Source: Gammaproteobacteria bacterium (GTDB taxonomy: Bacteria > Pseudomonadota > Gammaproteobacteria > SZUA-140). Taken from it: a stretch of DNA of 64,000 bases. A program made the translations under genes and the position numbers. Within the stretch, counting starts at the first letter, position 1. Every line of letters begins with the position of its first letter. Location: assembly GCA_021648525.1 (NCBI GenBank), contig JAKISP010000009.1, positions 1 through 64,000 on the forward strand, given 5' to 3'. This document shows, piece by piece, positions 48,298 through 57,601 of this stretch. The notes beneath the pieces were generated by a model. That model did no database searches and was not told the DNA's origin. It was given only the letters and a program-made list of their open reading frames with translations.

Positions 48298-49362
48298 ATG
48301 ACTGAATTAAAGAATGATCGTTTCCTGCGTGCCCTGCTAAAAGAGCCAGTGGACGTAACTCCAGTATGGATGATGCGCCAGGCGGGGCGTTACCTGCCAG
48401 AATATCGCGCCACGCGTGAGCAGGCCGGTAGCTTTATGGATCTATGCAAAAATGCAGAGCTTGCCTGTGAAGTAACGCTGCAACCATTAGAGCGTTATCC
48501 GCTCGATGCGGCGATTCTTTTTTCTGATATTTTAACGATTCCCGATGCGATGGGGCTTGGTCTGCGTTTCACTGCCGGTGAAGGGCCAACCTTTGATAAT
48601 CCAGTGCGCACAGAAGCCGACGTTAATAAACTATTTGTGCCAGAGCCAGAAGGTGAACTGCAATATGTGATGAATGCAGTACGTACTATTCGTAAAGCAC
48701 TTAATGGCCGTGTACCGCTCATTGGTTTTTCGGGTAGCCCGTGGACATTGGCGACTTATATGGTTGAAGGCGGCGGTACCAAAGACTATGCGAAAGTCAA
48801 AGGGATGATGTTTGACCGCCCAGACCTGATGCATAAACTGCTCGATACCACCGCACAGTCAGTTACCTCTTATCTGAATGCACAGATTGAAGCGGGTGCA
48901 CAGGCCGTACAGATCTTTGATACCTGGGGCGGTGCACTGACACCACGTGACTACAAAGAATTTTCACTGCGCTACATGCAGCAGATCATTGATGGGCTGA
49001 TCCGTGAAAAAGATGGCCGTAAAGTACCGGTGATTCTATTTACCAAAGGCGGCGGACAGTGGCTGGAAGCGATGGCGGATACCGGTTGTGATGCACTGGG
49101 GATTGACTGGACTACCGATATTGGTGAAGCACGCAAGCGTGTGGGTAACAAAGTGACATTACAGGGCAATATGGATCCAAGCACCCTTTATGCCAGTCCA
49201 GAACGGATCCGCGAAGAAGTCGCCACTATTCTGAAAAGCTTTGGCAGCGGTGAAGGCCATGTCTTTAACCTGGGACACGGTATTCATCAACATGTTGACC
49301 CTGAACATGCCGGTGCATTTATTAATGCCGTGCATGAATTAAGCGCCCAATATCATAAATAG
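48298..49362 (+). CDS. hemE: Uroporphyrinogen decarboxylase
   Basis: A 354-residue cofactor-free enzyme that removes four carboxyl groups from uroporphyrinogen III in heme synthesis. Signatures are [16 protein letters not shown] (active-site arginines), [15 protein letters not shown] (catalytic Asp), [17 protein letters not shown] and [14 protein letters not shown]. Follows gltD by 71 bases, the usual order gltB-gltD-hemE. Confidence 0.97.
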   Translation: MTELKNDRFLRALLKEPVDVTPVWMMRQAGRYLPEYRATREQAGSFMDLCKNAELACEVTLQPLERYPLDAAILFSDILTIPDAMGLGLRFTAGEGPTFDNPVRTEADVNKLFVPEPEGELQYVMNAVRTIRKALNGRVPLIGFSGSPWTLATYMVEGGGTKDYAKVKGMMFDRPDLMHKLLDTTAQSVTSYLNAQIEAGAQAVQIFDTWGGALTPRDYKEFSLRYMQQIIDGLIREKDGRKVPVILFTKGGGQWLEAMADTGCDALGIDWTTDIGEARKRVGNKVTLQGNMDPSTLYASPERIREEVATILKSFGSGEGHVFNLGHGIHQHVDPEHAGAFINAVHELSAQYHK

Positions 49363-49398
49363 CCGTCTTCCCAAATTACTGTAAGCGAGAGTAGCTGT

Positions 49399-50313
49399 AT
49401 GAAAGATGTCGATGACCTAAGTATGTTTGCTCCATCCGGGCCGCCACCGATACCGGAAGAGTTTGAAAAACTACGCCATATGGAAGCCTTTTCTGAAGCG
49501 ATGTTTAATCGAATCGTTAGTATTCAGGAGAAAGAACATGCCGTGTGGGATGCAACCAAACCGTTTGCTGAGCGCATTAAAGATATCCCGCTGCACGCAC
49601 TGATTTTCAGTAATCCGGATCGTGATCCAACCGAATTTGCCACCACCATCGCACCGTTTTATCCACTGCGGGGTGAAATGCAGCAGCTTGCACATTGTGT
49701 AAAACAGGTCACTGAAAATCCAACCGTGTGCGAGCTACACGCCGGTAACGGTTTTGTCGGTAGTCTGTTAGCACAGGAAGGTGTGAATGTCATCGGTACA
49801 CGTGATTTAGCCGCTAAGCCAAACCAGATTGAAAATTTATATGATGCCGACAACTACACCATGAAAGAGATGGCGGTTGATGCGATCGACTTTGAATTCG
49901 ATGTCGCTTTTTCAGCGTGGATGCCCGGCGGTCAAAACCTGACGCCAGCGATCTTAAAACACAAGCCAAAATTGATCGTCTTTATCCATACCGATCACAC
50001 CGATGAAAACGGTGAAGTGCCACAGACCGGAATTCCAGAGGCATTTATAGACTTACCGGAAAACTATGCGTTGATCGCAGGCTGGTCAATTACCCGCCCA
50101 AAAAATTGCCTGCATGAGGTTTGGGAGGAGCTAACCCCAAGCATTGAAGAAGTGCGCCACGTTAAAATTTACGCCGATATTCCGTATCATGATATTGACC
50201 TCGGTGAAGGGCTAGAACCATCCGAGCCTTACGACTGGGAAAAAGAACTCGACATGGTGCTGACTGGGTTAAGTGCCAAAGAGCATCTGCGTAGCCAGGG
50301 ATTCCCGGTTTAG
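49399..50313 (+). CDS. Methyltransferase-like conserved protein
   Basis: A 304-residue cytoplasmic protein. VCELHAGNGFVGSLLAQEG resembles motif I of Rossmann-fold SAM-dependent methyltransferases, and FDVAFSAWMPGG is placed like motif IV. KLIVFIHTDHTDENG follows. Other catalytic residues are not recognisable, so activity is uncertain. It lies 36 bases after hemE and ends in an acidic, Trp-containing tail. It is probably co-transcribed with hemE. Function unknown. Confidence 0.6.
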   Translation: MKDVDDLSMFAPSGPPPIPEEFEKLRHMEAFSEAMFNRIVSIQEKEHAVWDATKPFAERIKDIPLHALIFSNPDRDPTEFATTIAPFYPLRGEMQQLAHCVKQVTENPTVCELHAGNGFVGSLLAQEGVNVIGTRDLAAKPNQIENLYDADNYTMKEMAVDAIDFEFDVAFSAWMPGGQNLTPAILKHKPKLIVFIHTDHTDENGEVPQTGIPEAFIDLPENYALIAGWSITRPKNCLHEVWEELTPSIEEVRHVKIYADIPYHDIDLGEGLEPSEPYDWEKELDMVLTGLSAKEHLRSQGFPV

Positions 50314-50343
50314 TTTTTCTTTCTACATCATTGATTTAAGTAG

Positions 50344-50363
50344 GGTGGGCACATGTGCCCACC
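50344..50363. repeat. Perfect 20-bp palindrome after the methyltransferase-like gene
   Basis: GGTGGGCACATGTGCCCACC forms a 10-bp palindrome followed by TTTGCG. It may act as a weak terminator of the gltB-hemE transcript or be a member of a dispersed repeat family; the T run is only three bases. Confidence 0.5.
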
Positions 50364-50496
50364 TTTGCGTTGTGGGGTAGCGCCTTCCTCTTTATTTGAT
50401 TAGCAATGCCACGTGAACCTGTTATACTTGTTTTTTATTTCAAGTATTTAATAGCATTCTATTGCTTCATCTTATTGATTATTAGGGGGGGTTCGA

Positions 50497-51870
50497 GTGA
50501 AAATGCCAGTATTACCCCCGGTTTTTAAGGATCTTTGGGATTCTATTGCTGAACATAATCCTGGCGTTCTTTTAGAGCTGTTTCAAAACGCTAGTCCGCT
50601 GGATCAAAAAGGGCGTTACCTGCATTGGGATAAATTACGTCACCTCACGCCTCCTGAGGGCTTAACGAGTGAGACGTGGTGGTTCAGTATAAAAAATGCA
50701 CGGCGCAATCTGTATCAGTTATTGCCACTACAAGCTAAGCAAGGCGCACAATTCAGATTTGCGGCACCAGATCGGGTGTTGCGTGAGCTGCACTGGTTGG
50801 ATCGTTATGCCGCAGGAAATATTCGGTCACATGATGCCATTACCAATACACAAACACGGAATACCTATCTTATTCGCTCATTGATTGAAGAGGCGATCAG
50901 CTCTAGCCAGCTTGAAGGTGCATCGACGACTCGTAATGTGGCAAGGGAGATGATTCGACAGGGTCGGGCGCCAACAGATAAAAGTGAGCAGATGATTCTA
51001 AATAATTATCATGGGATGCAGTTTGTTCGAGAGATTAAAGATGAGGAGTTGACACCATCAATTATCGTCGAGTTGCATCGATTATTGACCATCAATACAT
51101 TAGATGCTGATGCGGTTGGGCGTTTTCGAACAGAGTCTGATGACGTTCATGTGGTCGATAATAAAACACAGGAATACTTGCACACACCGCCACCTGCTGG
51201 GCAACTAGCAGTGCGTATGCAGGCGTTTTGTGATTTTGCGAACCAGGGTAGTGAAATTGAATCTAGTGCAGATTCCGGGAATGTATTTTTACACCCGGTT
51301 ATTCGTGCTATCGCCCTGCATTTCATGCTGGCCTATGATCATCCTTTCTGTGACGGGAATGGGCGTACGGCACGTGCACTATTTTACTGGGCAATGGCTA
51401 GAGAGGGCTATTGGTTGATGGAGTTTGTTTCTATTTCACGAGTGATTAAAAAAGCATCGGCACAATATAGTAAGGCTTACCTCTATACAGAAACCGATGA
51501 AAATGATCTGACCTATTTTTTGATTCATCAGCTAGAGGTCATTCATCAGGCCGTCGGTGACTTGCATGAATTCCTCGATAAAAAAATGCAAGGCGTGCAG
51601 GAGGCAGAGAGAATGTTGATGGACAATCCCAGATTGAGTGGAAAGCTGAATTTTCGTCAGCTAGCCCTACTGCGTCATGCTTTGAAGCATCCTCGTTTTA
51701 GTTATGTGGTAGAGGAACACAAAAGATCGCATGGGGTGTCCTATGATGTTGCACGAAAAGATTTGCTGGAGATGGCAGATAAACTGAAATTGCTAGTGAA
51801 GACCAAAGAGGGTAGACGTTACTATTTTATTGCGCCTAATGATCTGGAAAATAGAATAGCGACTTCATAA
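50497..51870 (+). CDS. Fic family protein (AMP-transferase type)
   Basis: A 457-residue protein. A Fic N-terminal domain is followed by the Fic core, with the catalytic loop HPFCDGNGRTAR at 282-293 (full HxFx(D/E)GNGRxxR). The inhibitory helix motif (S/T)xxxE(G/N) is present as SSQLEG (136-141), so this looks like a class II, self-inhibited AMPylator. The C-terminal 80 residues (LALLRHALKHPRFSYVVEEHKRSHGVSYDVARKDL) look like a winged helix. GTG start at 50497 with a G-rich ribosome site; ATG at 50503 is the alternative. No adjacent antitoxin, so it stands alone. Target unknown. Confidence 0.9.
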   Translation: MKMPVLPPVFKDLWDSIAEHNPGVLLELFQNASPLDQKGRYLHWDKLRHLTPPEGLTSETWWFSIKNARRNLYQLLPLQAKQGAQFRFAAPDRVLRELHWLDRYAAGNIRSHDAITNTQTRNTYLIRSLIEEAISSSQLEGASTTRNVAREMIRQGRAPTDKSEQMILNNYHGMQFVREIKDEELTPSIIVELHRLLTINTLDADAVGRFRTESDDVHVVDNKTQEYLHTPPPAGQLAVRMQAFCDFANQGSEIESSADSGNVFLHPVIRAIALHFMLAYDHPFCDGNGRTARALFYWAMAREGYWLMEFVSISRVIKKASAQYSKAYLYTETDENDLTYFLIHQLEVIHQAVGDLHEFLDKKMQGVQEAERMLMDNPRLSGKLNFRQLALLRHALKHPRFSYVVEEHKRSHGVSYDVARKDLLEMADKLKLLVKTKEGRRYYFIAPNDLENRIATS

Positions 51871-51877
51871 AGCCGTA

Positions 51878-52756
51878 TTAATAGAACTCTGCCTCACCCT
51901 CAGGCCGTGTCGCAAACCGTTTATAATTCCATTGATACTGGGCCGGAATGGTGCGCACCGCATCTTCAATCATTTGATTAATCGCAATAACAGATGTTTG
52001 AGTATCCGGGCTACTGACTTCAGTGAGTGCTGGTATAAAATGAAGGTGAAAGCCTTTGCTATCAGGCAGCCGTTCAGCATAAGTCAATAATACGGCAGCG
52101 TCGCTTTTTTGAATAAGGCGTGACAGCAATGTCATGGTATTGGCCTGAATACCAAAGAACGGCGCAAAGCTTCCGCTGTTAACCCGAGGATCCTGGTCGG
52201 GCAGAATGCCGATCACTTCATTTTTAGCGAGTACCTGATAAAGCATGCGAATGCCTTTGGCATCGGTGGGGGCTAATTTTTGCTGGTAACGCTTACGGCC
52301 ATTAAGGATGATGCTATTGAGCGTGGCCATGCGAGGTGGTCGATAAAGATTGGTCATTGGGTAACGCGGTGCGCAGTAGACGCCAAGCATCTCCCAGTTT
52401 CCGAGATGGGGTGCGACAAGAATAACGCCCTTACCACGTGCAAGCCCAGCTTTAAGATGTTCTTCACCACTGACCTGTTGAATAAACGCTGAGACCTTAT
52501 CACGACTGCCTAACCATATCTTGCCACATTCAAGTAATGTTTTGCTGCCCTCGATGAGTGTCTGTTTCGTTAGTTGTTGCTGTTCATCAGCGGCCAGTTC
52601 AGGGAAACAGCGCTCAATGTTAAGGCGTGTAACGAGGCTGTGTTTGTTGTCATTGCTTGCGTAATAACGACCCGTCCAGTTGGCGATACGGTGTAGCCAG
52701 CTCAATGGTAAGTGGGCGAGCAGGTGGAGCAGAGCTTTGATAAGTGGTTCACGCAT
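51878..52756 (-). CDS. LpxL/HtrB-type lipid A acyltransferase
   Basis: A 292-residue inner-membrane enzyme that adds a secondary acyl chain to lipid A. The HX4(D/E) catalytic pair is His117 and Glu122 in VAPHLGNWE, with an N-terminal hydrophobic segment (LLHLLAHLPLSWLHRI) and IGILPDQDPR in the C-terminal half. Slightly short but within family range. Convergent with the Fic gene, seven bases apart. Confidence 0.92.
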   Translation of the reverse strand: MREPLIKALLHLLAHLPLSWLHRIANWTGRYYASNDNKHSLVTRLNIERCFPELAADEQQQLTKQTLIEGSKTLLECGKIWLGSRDKVSAFIQQVSGEEHLKAGLARGKGVILVAPHLGNWEMLGVYCAPRYPMTNLYRPPRMATLNSIILNGRKRYQQKLAPTDAKGIRMLYQVLAKNEVIGILPDQDPRVNSGSFAPFFGIQANTMTLLSRLIQKSDAAVLLTYAERLPDSKGFHLHFIPALTEVSSPDTQTSVIAINQMIEDAVRTIPAQYQWNYKRFATRPEGEAEFY

Positions 52757-52776
52757 TGAATTGTCCGAATCGATTA

Positions 52777-52868
52777 CGAGGCTCTTTGTATGATTGTTCT
52801 TTTGCCCTCTGGCAGCGTTACAAGTGCACTCAATCGGTCATTTATAGCGATAAACTTCCTCATTTCGT
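52777..52868 (-). repeat. Dispersed two-box repeat, copy B
   Basis: On the minus strand, box 1 (52829-52868) and box 2 (52777-52816) match copy A at 36911-37024, with a 12-base spacer instead of 34. The 8-bp arms CTCTGGCA (52807-52814) and TGCCAGAG (52881-52888) bracket box 1 and could form a terminal stem. It lies just upstream of the acyltransferase gene. Confidence 0.8.
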
Positions 52869-53070
52869 GCGCTTTTGCCTTGCCAGAGAACAAAACCCCT
52901 GCTCGAGCAAAGATCTCTTACTTAGCTTTTGAAGCTGAATTCATAAAGATCAAATTTTAACAGGTATTGATGCAAGGTAACTACCGGTGTTTTTCAAGGT
53001 AGATAATTGGACTCCCCTATCTTAGCAGTATGCTGACAGGGTTGTTTTGCGAACAAAAAAGGGGGCTGCA

Positions 53071-53293
53071 GTGAAAAATATTATTGTTGGTGTAGATCCT
53101 GGAAAAAATGCGTTCAAATATTGAAATGACACGGTATGAATTGACAGACTGGTTCGCAAATTCCAGACCTGTAACTATAGTGTTTGAAGCATGTGGCACA
53201 TCTAACTATTGACAGACGATGGTGAACAAAGGATGTATCCTCACATGGCAACCCAGACGGCTTCTGTTGGTGAAGTCGATTCGTCAGGGGTGA
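53071..53293 (+). pseudogene. IS110-family transposase remnant
   Basis: GTG start and KNIIVGVDPGKNAFKY match the N-terminal DEDD-type start of IS110-family transposases. A stop and a frame change follow, then MTRYELTDWFANSRPVTIVF and FEACGTSNY, a stop in place of the expected Trp, and LLLVKSIRQG. About 15-20 residues are missing between the two parts and everything after this N-terminal fragment is gone. The element is dead. Confidence 0.85.
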
Positions 53294-53744
53294 GTAGTTA
53301 CCATCTATTTTGATAACTTAATAGAATAAATCATGAGGTTATTGAATGACATACAGTTTAGTATAGCGCATAGTGTGGTGTAGATTGATAGTGATAGATG
53401 CGACTACCCATTGTGTTTTTATTAAAGCTAGCGGGTCAATAAATACGACGTTTTACCGCTGCTTCTTCATCATAAAAATGGTCTAAACATTGCCACTTTA
53501 ATGATTTGCTTTATTGTTATGACAGCTGTTCTTGTTGGCGATGACTAACAGTCAACCGTTACAGTTATTACGTCTGCTATCTATCATTAGTATTCATAGT
53601 GAGATTTATAACTGAATTAAGTTTTCCCTAATAGATACAAAAAACTACAGGGACAAGTTCAAGAAAAGAAATAGCGTGTCGATACACGCGGTTGTACAGT
53701 AAAAACTTTTTGTGCAATACACTAGCATTATGCGCAGAGATGTT

Positions 53745-53750
53745 TATACT
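53745..53750 (+). promoter_or_regulatory. Likely -10 element of the histone-like gene
   Basis: TATACT lies 32 bases before the ATG with TG two bases upstream, close to an extended -10. No good -35 is visible at the usual spacing. GGAGG at 53771-53775 is the ribosome site. Confidence 0.4.
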
Positions 53751-53781
53751 AATTTGCGGATAACATTCTGGAGGATGAGTA

Positions 53782-54165
53782 ATGGCGACAAAACGTTCTG
53801 CAACCAAGAAAAAGGTGGCGGCAAAGAAGAAGCCTGCTGTCAAAAAGAAAGCTGTAACAAAGAAAAAAGTGGCTACTAAAAAGAAAGTAGCGGTTAAGAA
53901 AAAAGTAGCCACAAAGAAGAAAGCGGCTACTAAAAAGAAAGCAGCAACTAAGAAGAAGGTTGCTAAGAAAAAAGTGGCCACAAAGAAGAAAGCGGCTACT
54001 AAAAAGAAAGCAGCAACTAAGAAGAAGGTTGCCAAGAAGAAAGCGGCTACTAAAAAGAAAGTAGCGACTAAGAAGAAGGTTGCTAAGAAAAAAGTGGCCA
54101 CAAAGAAGAAAGTGGCTACCAAAAAGAAAGCAGCGAAGAAGAAAGCTGCTAAAAAGAGGAAATAG
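53782..54165 (+). CDS. Lys/Ala-rich histone H1-like protein
   Basis: A 127-residue protein almost entirely of Lys, Ala, Thr and Val in VATKKK/AATKKK/VAKKK units, like the C-terminal tail of histone H1 and the bacterial HctA/AlgP-type tails. It should bind DNA without sequence preference through charge. The DNA carries long internal direct repeats, for example 53944-54018 against 53971-54045 and later units, so length probably varies between strains. A strong terminator follows. The opposite strand is open over the same stretch only because of the repeat. Confidence 0.88.
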   Translation: MATKRSATKKKVAAKKKPAVKKKAVTKKKVATKKKVAVKKKVATKKKAATKKKAATKKKVAKKKVATKKKAATKKKAATKKKVAKKKAATKKKVATKKKVAKKKVATKKKVATKKKAAKKKAAKKRK

Positions 54166-54216
54166 GGGCTAAGTAACACACCCTCTTAATTGGGTGTTGT
54201 TAACCCCGATGGTTAA

Positions 54217-54249
54217 GCAAAAGGTTCGGTTTCGAACCTTTTGCTTTTT
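54217..54249 (+). terminator. Rho-independent terminator of the histone-like gene
   Basis: GCAAAAGGTTCG, loop GTTT, CGAACCTTTTGC (12-bp perfect stem) followed by five T. It lies between the convergent histone-like and ilvA genes; only the plus-strand side has a T run. Confidence 0.92.
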
Positions 54250-54273
54250 ATATGGTCTGGAAATGATGTTCAA

Positions 54274-55815
54274 TTAGTATTGATGTGGTTCTTTTGCTAA
54301 AAAGAGTTGATAGGCTGGATTATTAACTTCTTCCCAGTAGTCATACCCAAGGCTTTCAAAATAATCAATTAATTCAATGTGTTCCGATGGATTTACCTGT
54401 AGACCAACAAACACGCGGCCGTATGCCGCACCATGATTACGGTAGTGAAACAGGCTAATATTCCAACGCTGGCCAATCAACGTCAGAAACTTCAGTAATG
54501 CACCTGGGCGTTCAGGAAACTGGAAGCGAAACAGCACTTCATCATCAATAGACTCGGCATGTCCTCCCACCATATGACGGATATGCATCCTGGCCATCTC
54601 ATTATCAGTCATATCAATCACCTCGTAATCGCTATTGGCAAGCCTGTCTATTAATGCATTCTTCTCTTTATCACCTTTAGATAATTCAACGCCGACAAAG
54701 ATATGTGCATCGCGTGTATGGGCATAGCGATAGTTAAATTCCGTGATACTTCGCTTGCCCAGCAGGCTGCAAAATTCCAGAAAACTACCGGGCTGTTCGG
54801 GAATGGTGACGGCAAGTAACGCCTCCCGCTGCTCGCCAACCTCGGCACGTTCTGCGACATGCTGCAGGCGATCAAAGTTGATGTTGGCACCGCTATCGAT
54901 TGCCACCAGATGTTGACTGTGGCATTTTTCACGTGCGATATATTTCTTTAAACCCGCCACTGCCAGCGCGCCCGCAGGTTCAGCAATCGAACGGGTATCA
55001 TCAAAGATATCCTTGATTCCAGCGCAGATCTCATCGGTTGAGACAAGAATCACCTCGTCGACATAGCGTTGTGCAACATGAAATGGCTCTGCACCTACCT
55101 GACGAACCGCCACACCATCAGCAAAGATACCGACCTGATCAAGTACCACTCGCTCACCAGCTTCTAGTGCATGATGCATGCAAGGTGCATCCTCAGGCTC
55201 CACTCCAATCACCTTTGTCGATGGTGATTTTGCTTTGAAGTAAGTCGCCACGCCTGCAATCAGGCCACCACCACCGACCGGTACAAAGATCGCATCAATA
55301 GCTGTTGATGGTGTCTGCTGTAGTACTTCCATTGCCACCGTTCCCTGACCCGCAATCACATCTTCATCATCATACGGATGAATAAAGGTTAGCCCTTGCT
55401 CGATAACCAACTGCTTTGCATGTTCATACGCTTCATCGTAGGTATCACCATGCAAAATGATCTGCGCCCCTTTTTCATGCACCGAATTGACCTTAATCGC
55501 AGGCGTTGTTCTGGGCATCACGATCAACGCATCGATACCCAGTTTTTGTGCTACCAATGCTACGCCCTGCGCATGATTACCTGCAGATGCGGCAATCACC
55601 CCCTTGTTTCGGCTCTCTTCTGACAGTGAGGCAATTTTGTTATAGGCACCGCGTAATTTAAACGAAAAGACCGGTTGCAGATCTTCGCGCTTTAACAACA
55701 CCTCGTTATTGAGGCGTTTTGAGAGCGTTGGCATCGCATCGAGCGGGGTTTTGATCGCCACTTCATAAACAGAGGCATTTTCAATTTTTTCTACGTATTT
55801 CTTCAACATCGCCAT
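54274..55815 (-). CDS. ilvA: Threonine ammonia-lyase, biosynthetic
   Basis: A 513-residue PLP enzyme that makes 2-oxobutanoate from threonine, the first step to isoleucine. The Schiff-base lysine is in VFSFKLRGAYNK, the phosphate loop in VGGGGLIAGVA, and SAGNHAQGVA is conserved. The C-terminal third carries two ACT-like regulatory domains (about 325-400 and 420-513: IPEQPGSFLEFCSLLG and FPERPGALLKFLTLIG), so it should be inhibited by isoleucine. The ATG at 55815 or 55809 may be the start; no strong ribosome site is seen. Confidence 0.96.
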   Translation of the reverse strand: MAMLKKYVEKIENASVYEVAIKTPLDAMPTLSKRLNNEVLLKREDLQPVFSFKLRGAYNKIASLSEESRNKGVIAASAGNHAQGVALVAQKLGIDALIVMPRTTPAIKVNSVHEKGAQIILHGDTYDEAYEHAKQLVIEQGLTFIHPYDDEDVIAGQGTVAMEVLQQTPSTAIDAIFVPVGGGGLIAGVATYFKAKSPSTKVIGVEPEDAPCMHHALEAGERVVLDQVGIFADGVAVRQVGAEPFHVAQRYVDEVILVSTDEICAGIKDIFDDTRSIAEPAGALAVAGLKKYIAREKCHSQHLVAIDSGANINFDRLQHVAERAEVGEQREALLAVTIPEQPGSFLEFCSLLGKRSITEFNYRYAHTRDAHIFVGVELSKGDKEKNALIDRLANSDYEVIDMTDNEMARMHIRHMVGGHAESIDDEVLFRFQFPERPGALLKFLTLIGQRWNISLFHYRNHGAAYGRVFVGLQVNPSEHIELIDYFESLGYDYWEEVNNPAYQLFLAKEPHQY

Positions 55816-55932
55816 ACGGTATCAGCTCAAGATCGCTTTTCCTACCGAAATTCGCTGCCAAACTGTTGCTTACCATGACTTTTTGCTACTTCACAGGTAT
55901 CATTTCATGGATCAAAAGATTGGAGAGCGGAA

Positions 55933-56589
55933 ATGACACAGGATGAGATGAAAAAGATGGTGGCCCACGCGGCGCTGGAGTATGTAGAAGCAGGTGCGAT
56001 TATTGGCGTTGGCACTGGCTCAACGGCCAATCATTTCATTGATGCCCTCGCAGGCATCAAACATAAAATCGACGGCACGGTTGCCAGTTCCGAGGCAACA
56101 GCGGAGCGTCTAAAGGGGCATGGCATTGCTGTATTTGAATTGAATGAAGTGAGTGACATTCCTGTCTATGTCGATGGTGCAGATGAGTCCAATAAATACC
56201 TGCACCTGATTAAAGGGGGCGGCGGTGCGCTAACACGCGAAAAGATCATCGCAGCCGCGAGTGATAAATTCGTTTGCGTGGCTGATGAAAGCAAGCTAGT
56301 TGATGTCATGGGTACATTCCCACTGCCGGTTGAAGTGATCCCAATGGCACGCAGTTATGTGGCGCGCGAGATCGTTAAGATGGGCGGTCAACCGGTTTGG
56401 CGTGAAAACTTTATCACCGACAACGGTAATCAGATTATCGATATTCAAAATCTTTCGATTATGGAGCCGGTTAAGCTGGAAGAGCAGCTTAACAATATCG
56501 TTGGCGTGGTCACCAATGGGCTGTTCGCCATTCGTCCTGCTGATGTGCTACTGCTCGGCAGCGAAGACGGTGTGAAGACCATCACGTAA
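55933..56589 (+). CDS. rpiA: Ribose-5-phosphate isomerase A
   Basis: A 218-residue enzyme that interconverts ribose-5-phosphate and ribulose-5-phosphate. It has [38 protein letters not shown] and the catalytic region around [17 protein letters not shown] is the ribosome site. Divergent from ilvA. Confidence 0.97.
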   Translation: MTQDEMKKMVAHAALEYVEAGAIIGVGTGSTANHFIDALAGIKHKIDGTVASSEATAERLKGHGIAVFELNEVSDIPVYVDGADESNKYLHLIKGGGGALTREKIIAAASDKFVCVADESKLVDVMGTFPLPVEVIPMARSYVAREIVKMGGQPVWRENFITDNGNQIIDIQNLSIMEPVKLEEQLNNIVGVVTNGLFAIRPADVLLLGSEDGVKTIT

Positions 56590-56611
56590 CAGCAGCCGAC
56601 GAAGTCGCGCC

Positions 56612-56671
56612 ATGCAAAAGTTTTTGGCCATTGCTGCCGTGGTTTTGTTGATTATTGGTCTGTTAGCTTAG
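56612..56671 (+). pseudogene. 5-prime fragment of a DUF2905 membrane protein gene
   Basis: Encodes MQKFLAIAAVVLLIIGLLA then TAG, which matches the first transmembrane helix of the DUF2905 family. The continuation (RLPGDIAVEKEG...) is found 930 bases on, at 57602-57715. The Tae4/Tai4-type gene pair sits between the two parts. Confidence 0.8.
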
Positions 56672-56704
56672 ATACAACACTAAAAAATTAAAGAGGTATA
56701 TAAG

Positions 56705-57094
56705 GTGAAAGTGAAAATAATATGGAATATATGCATAGCGTCTATTTTTTTTGTTATTTCGAATAATGCCTATAGTCAGTCAATAACAATTCCTCATGAT
56801 ACTAAGCAGCGATTATCAATAAGCAACCTAAGTCTTACCGGGGCAAAGTTTTTTGACGCATATATGAGCAAAAATGTCGGTCAGAGACACCTTGCTGAGA
56901 TGTTCTTGATTGGTGTTCTTGATAGTACTGAGGGTGAATCATGGTGTGGATATAAGGTTGCATTGCCTGGTTCAATACAAGAGTTAATTTATATTGGATT
57001 TAAAAAAGAGTCTGAACAGTCTTTGAATCGAAGAGCGTCTGAAATAATCATCTCCATAATGTCGCAAAAACTACCATGCAAGGATAGAACATGA
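56705..57094 (+). CDS. Rap1a/Tai4-type immunity protein
   Basis: A 129-residue periplasmic protein with signal peptide ([20 protein letters not shown]). The pattern of a helical domain with [17 protein letters not shown] and a final Cys in KLPCKD resembles the Rap1a/Tai4 immunity family, which protects against periplasmic T6SS amidases. Its stop overlaps the ATG of the downstream effector-like gene (ATGA). Visibly AT-rich against its neighbours. Confidence 0.82.
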   Translation: MKVKIIWNICIASIFFVISNNAYSQSITIPHDTKQRLSISNLSLTGAKFFDAYMSKNVGQRHLAEMFLIGVLDSTEGESWCGYKVALPGSIQELIYIGFKKESEQSLNRRASEIIISIMSQKLPCKDRT

Positions 57095-57579
57095 AACCTA
57101 CCTATGAGAAACTGAAGAAGAACTACTATTCATCAAATGAATTAGCAACTAATTTTGTAGATGCAGAGTCTTTGTATGATGAAATTGGTTACAAATTGGA
57201 TGAGCTGATTAAAAGAAACCCTGCCTATGTAAACACTTGTGCAGTTCGCGTAAGCCTTGCCCTCCTAAAAACTGGCGTATCTTTCACAGGTAGGCTGCCT
57301 GTAAAAGAGGGCGGTTTTAAAGGCAAAAAAGTCGAGGCTGGTGCAAAATTATTAGCAGATCAGCTCATGAAGCCCGATGCTTTCGGAAAACCAAAATTAA
57401 TCAATCCTAAAAATGCACTGGCAGAATTAACAGGAAAAAAAGGTGTCGTATTATTCTGGAAAATTACAGGTTATGGCGGTGGTCATATTGATTTGATTGA
57501 AACATCAAATTCCATACAAGTATGCAACTCTGGGTGTTATTATCATTCTAAAGAAATATGGTTTTGGTCTTTGGTGTAA
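57091..57579 (+). CDS. Tae4-type peptidoglycan amidase effector
   Basis: A 162-residue protein. [15 protein letters not shown] carries the likely nucleophile Cys50 and GGHIDLIE the likely catalytic His132, as in Tae4 amidases that cut the gamma-D-Glu-mDAP bond in the periplasm. Cys145 and Cys149 (VCNSGC) have the spacing of the Tae4 disulfide, and EIWFWSL is the typical C-terminus. I could not assign the acidic third residue with certainty. No signal peptide, as expected for a T6SS cargo. No T6SS structural genes lie in the window, so it is an orphan pair with the upstream immunity gene. The order immunity-then-effector is reversed from the usual. Confidence 0.85.
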   Translation: MKPTYEKLKKNYYSSNELATNFVDAESLYDEIGYKLDELIKRNPAYVNTCAVRVSLALLKTGVSFTGRLPVKEGGFKGKKVEAGAKLLADQLMKPDAFGKPKLINPKNALAELTGKKGVVLFWKITGYGGGHIDLIETSNSIQVCNSGCYYHSKEIWFWSLV

Positions 57580-57601
57580 ATGCGGCTAAAATGCGCCAGC
57601 G

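Larger units (their letters stand above)
52757..53781. other. Gene-poor 1-kb region with repeat and IS remnant
   Basis: Between the acyltransferase (minus) and the histone-like gene (plus). It holds dispersed repeat copy B (52777-52868), an IS110-type transposase remnant (53071-53293) and the histone-like gene promoter. From 53294 to about 53700 I see nothing recognisable; the DNA is AT-rich and full of stops. Confidence 0.8.

Noticed and set aside
53628-54179. 183-codon minus-strand open frame of repeated FFLVATFF units
   Set aside because: It is the complement of the Lys/Ala codon repeats of the histone-like gene; the repeat composition keeps the antisense frame open.
56672-57601. A local T6SS cluster for the Tae4-type protein
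   Set aside because: No hcp, vgrG, tss or PAAR genes occur anywhere in the window.
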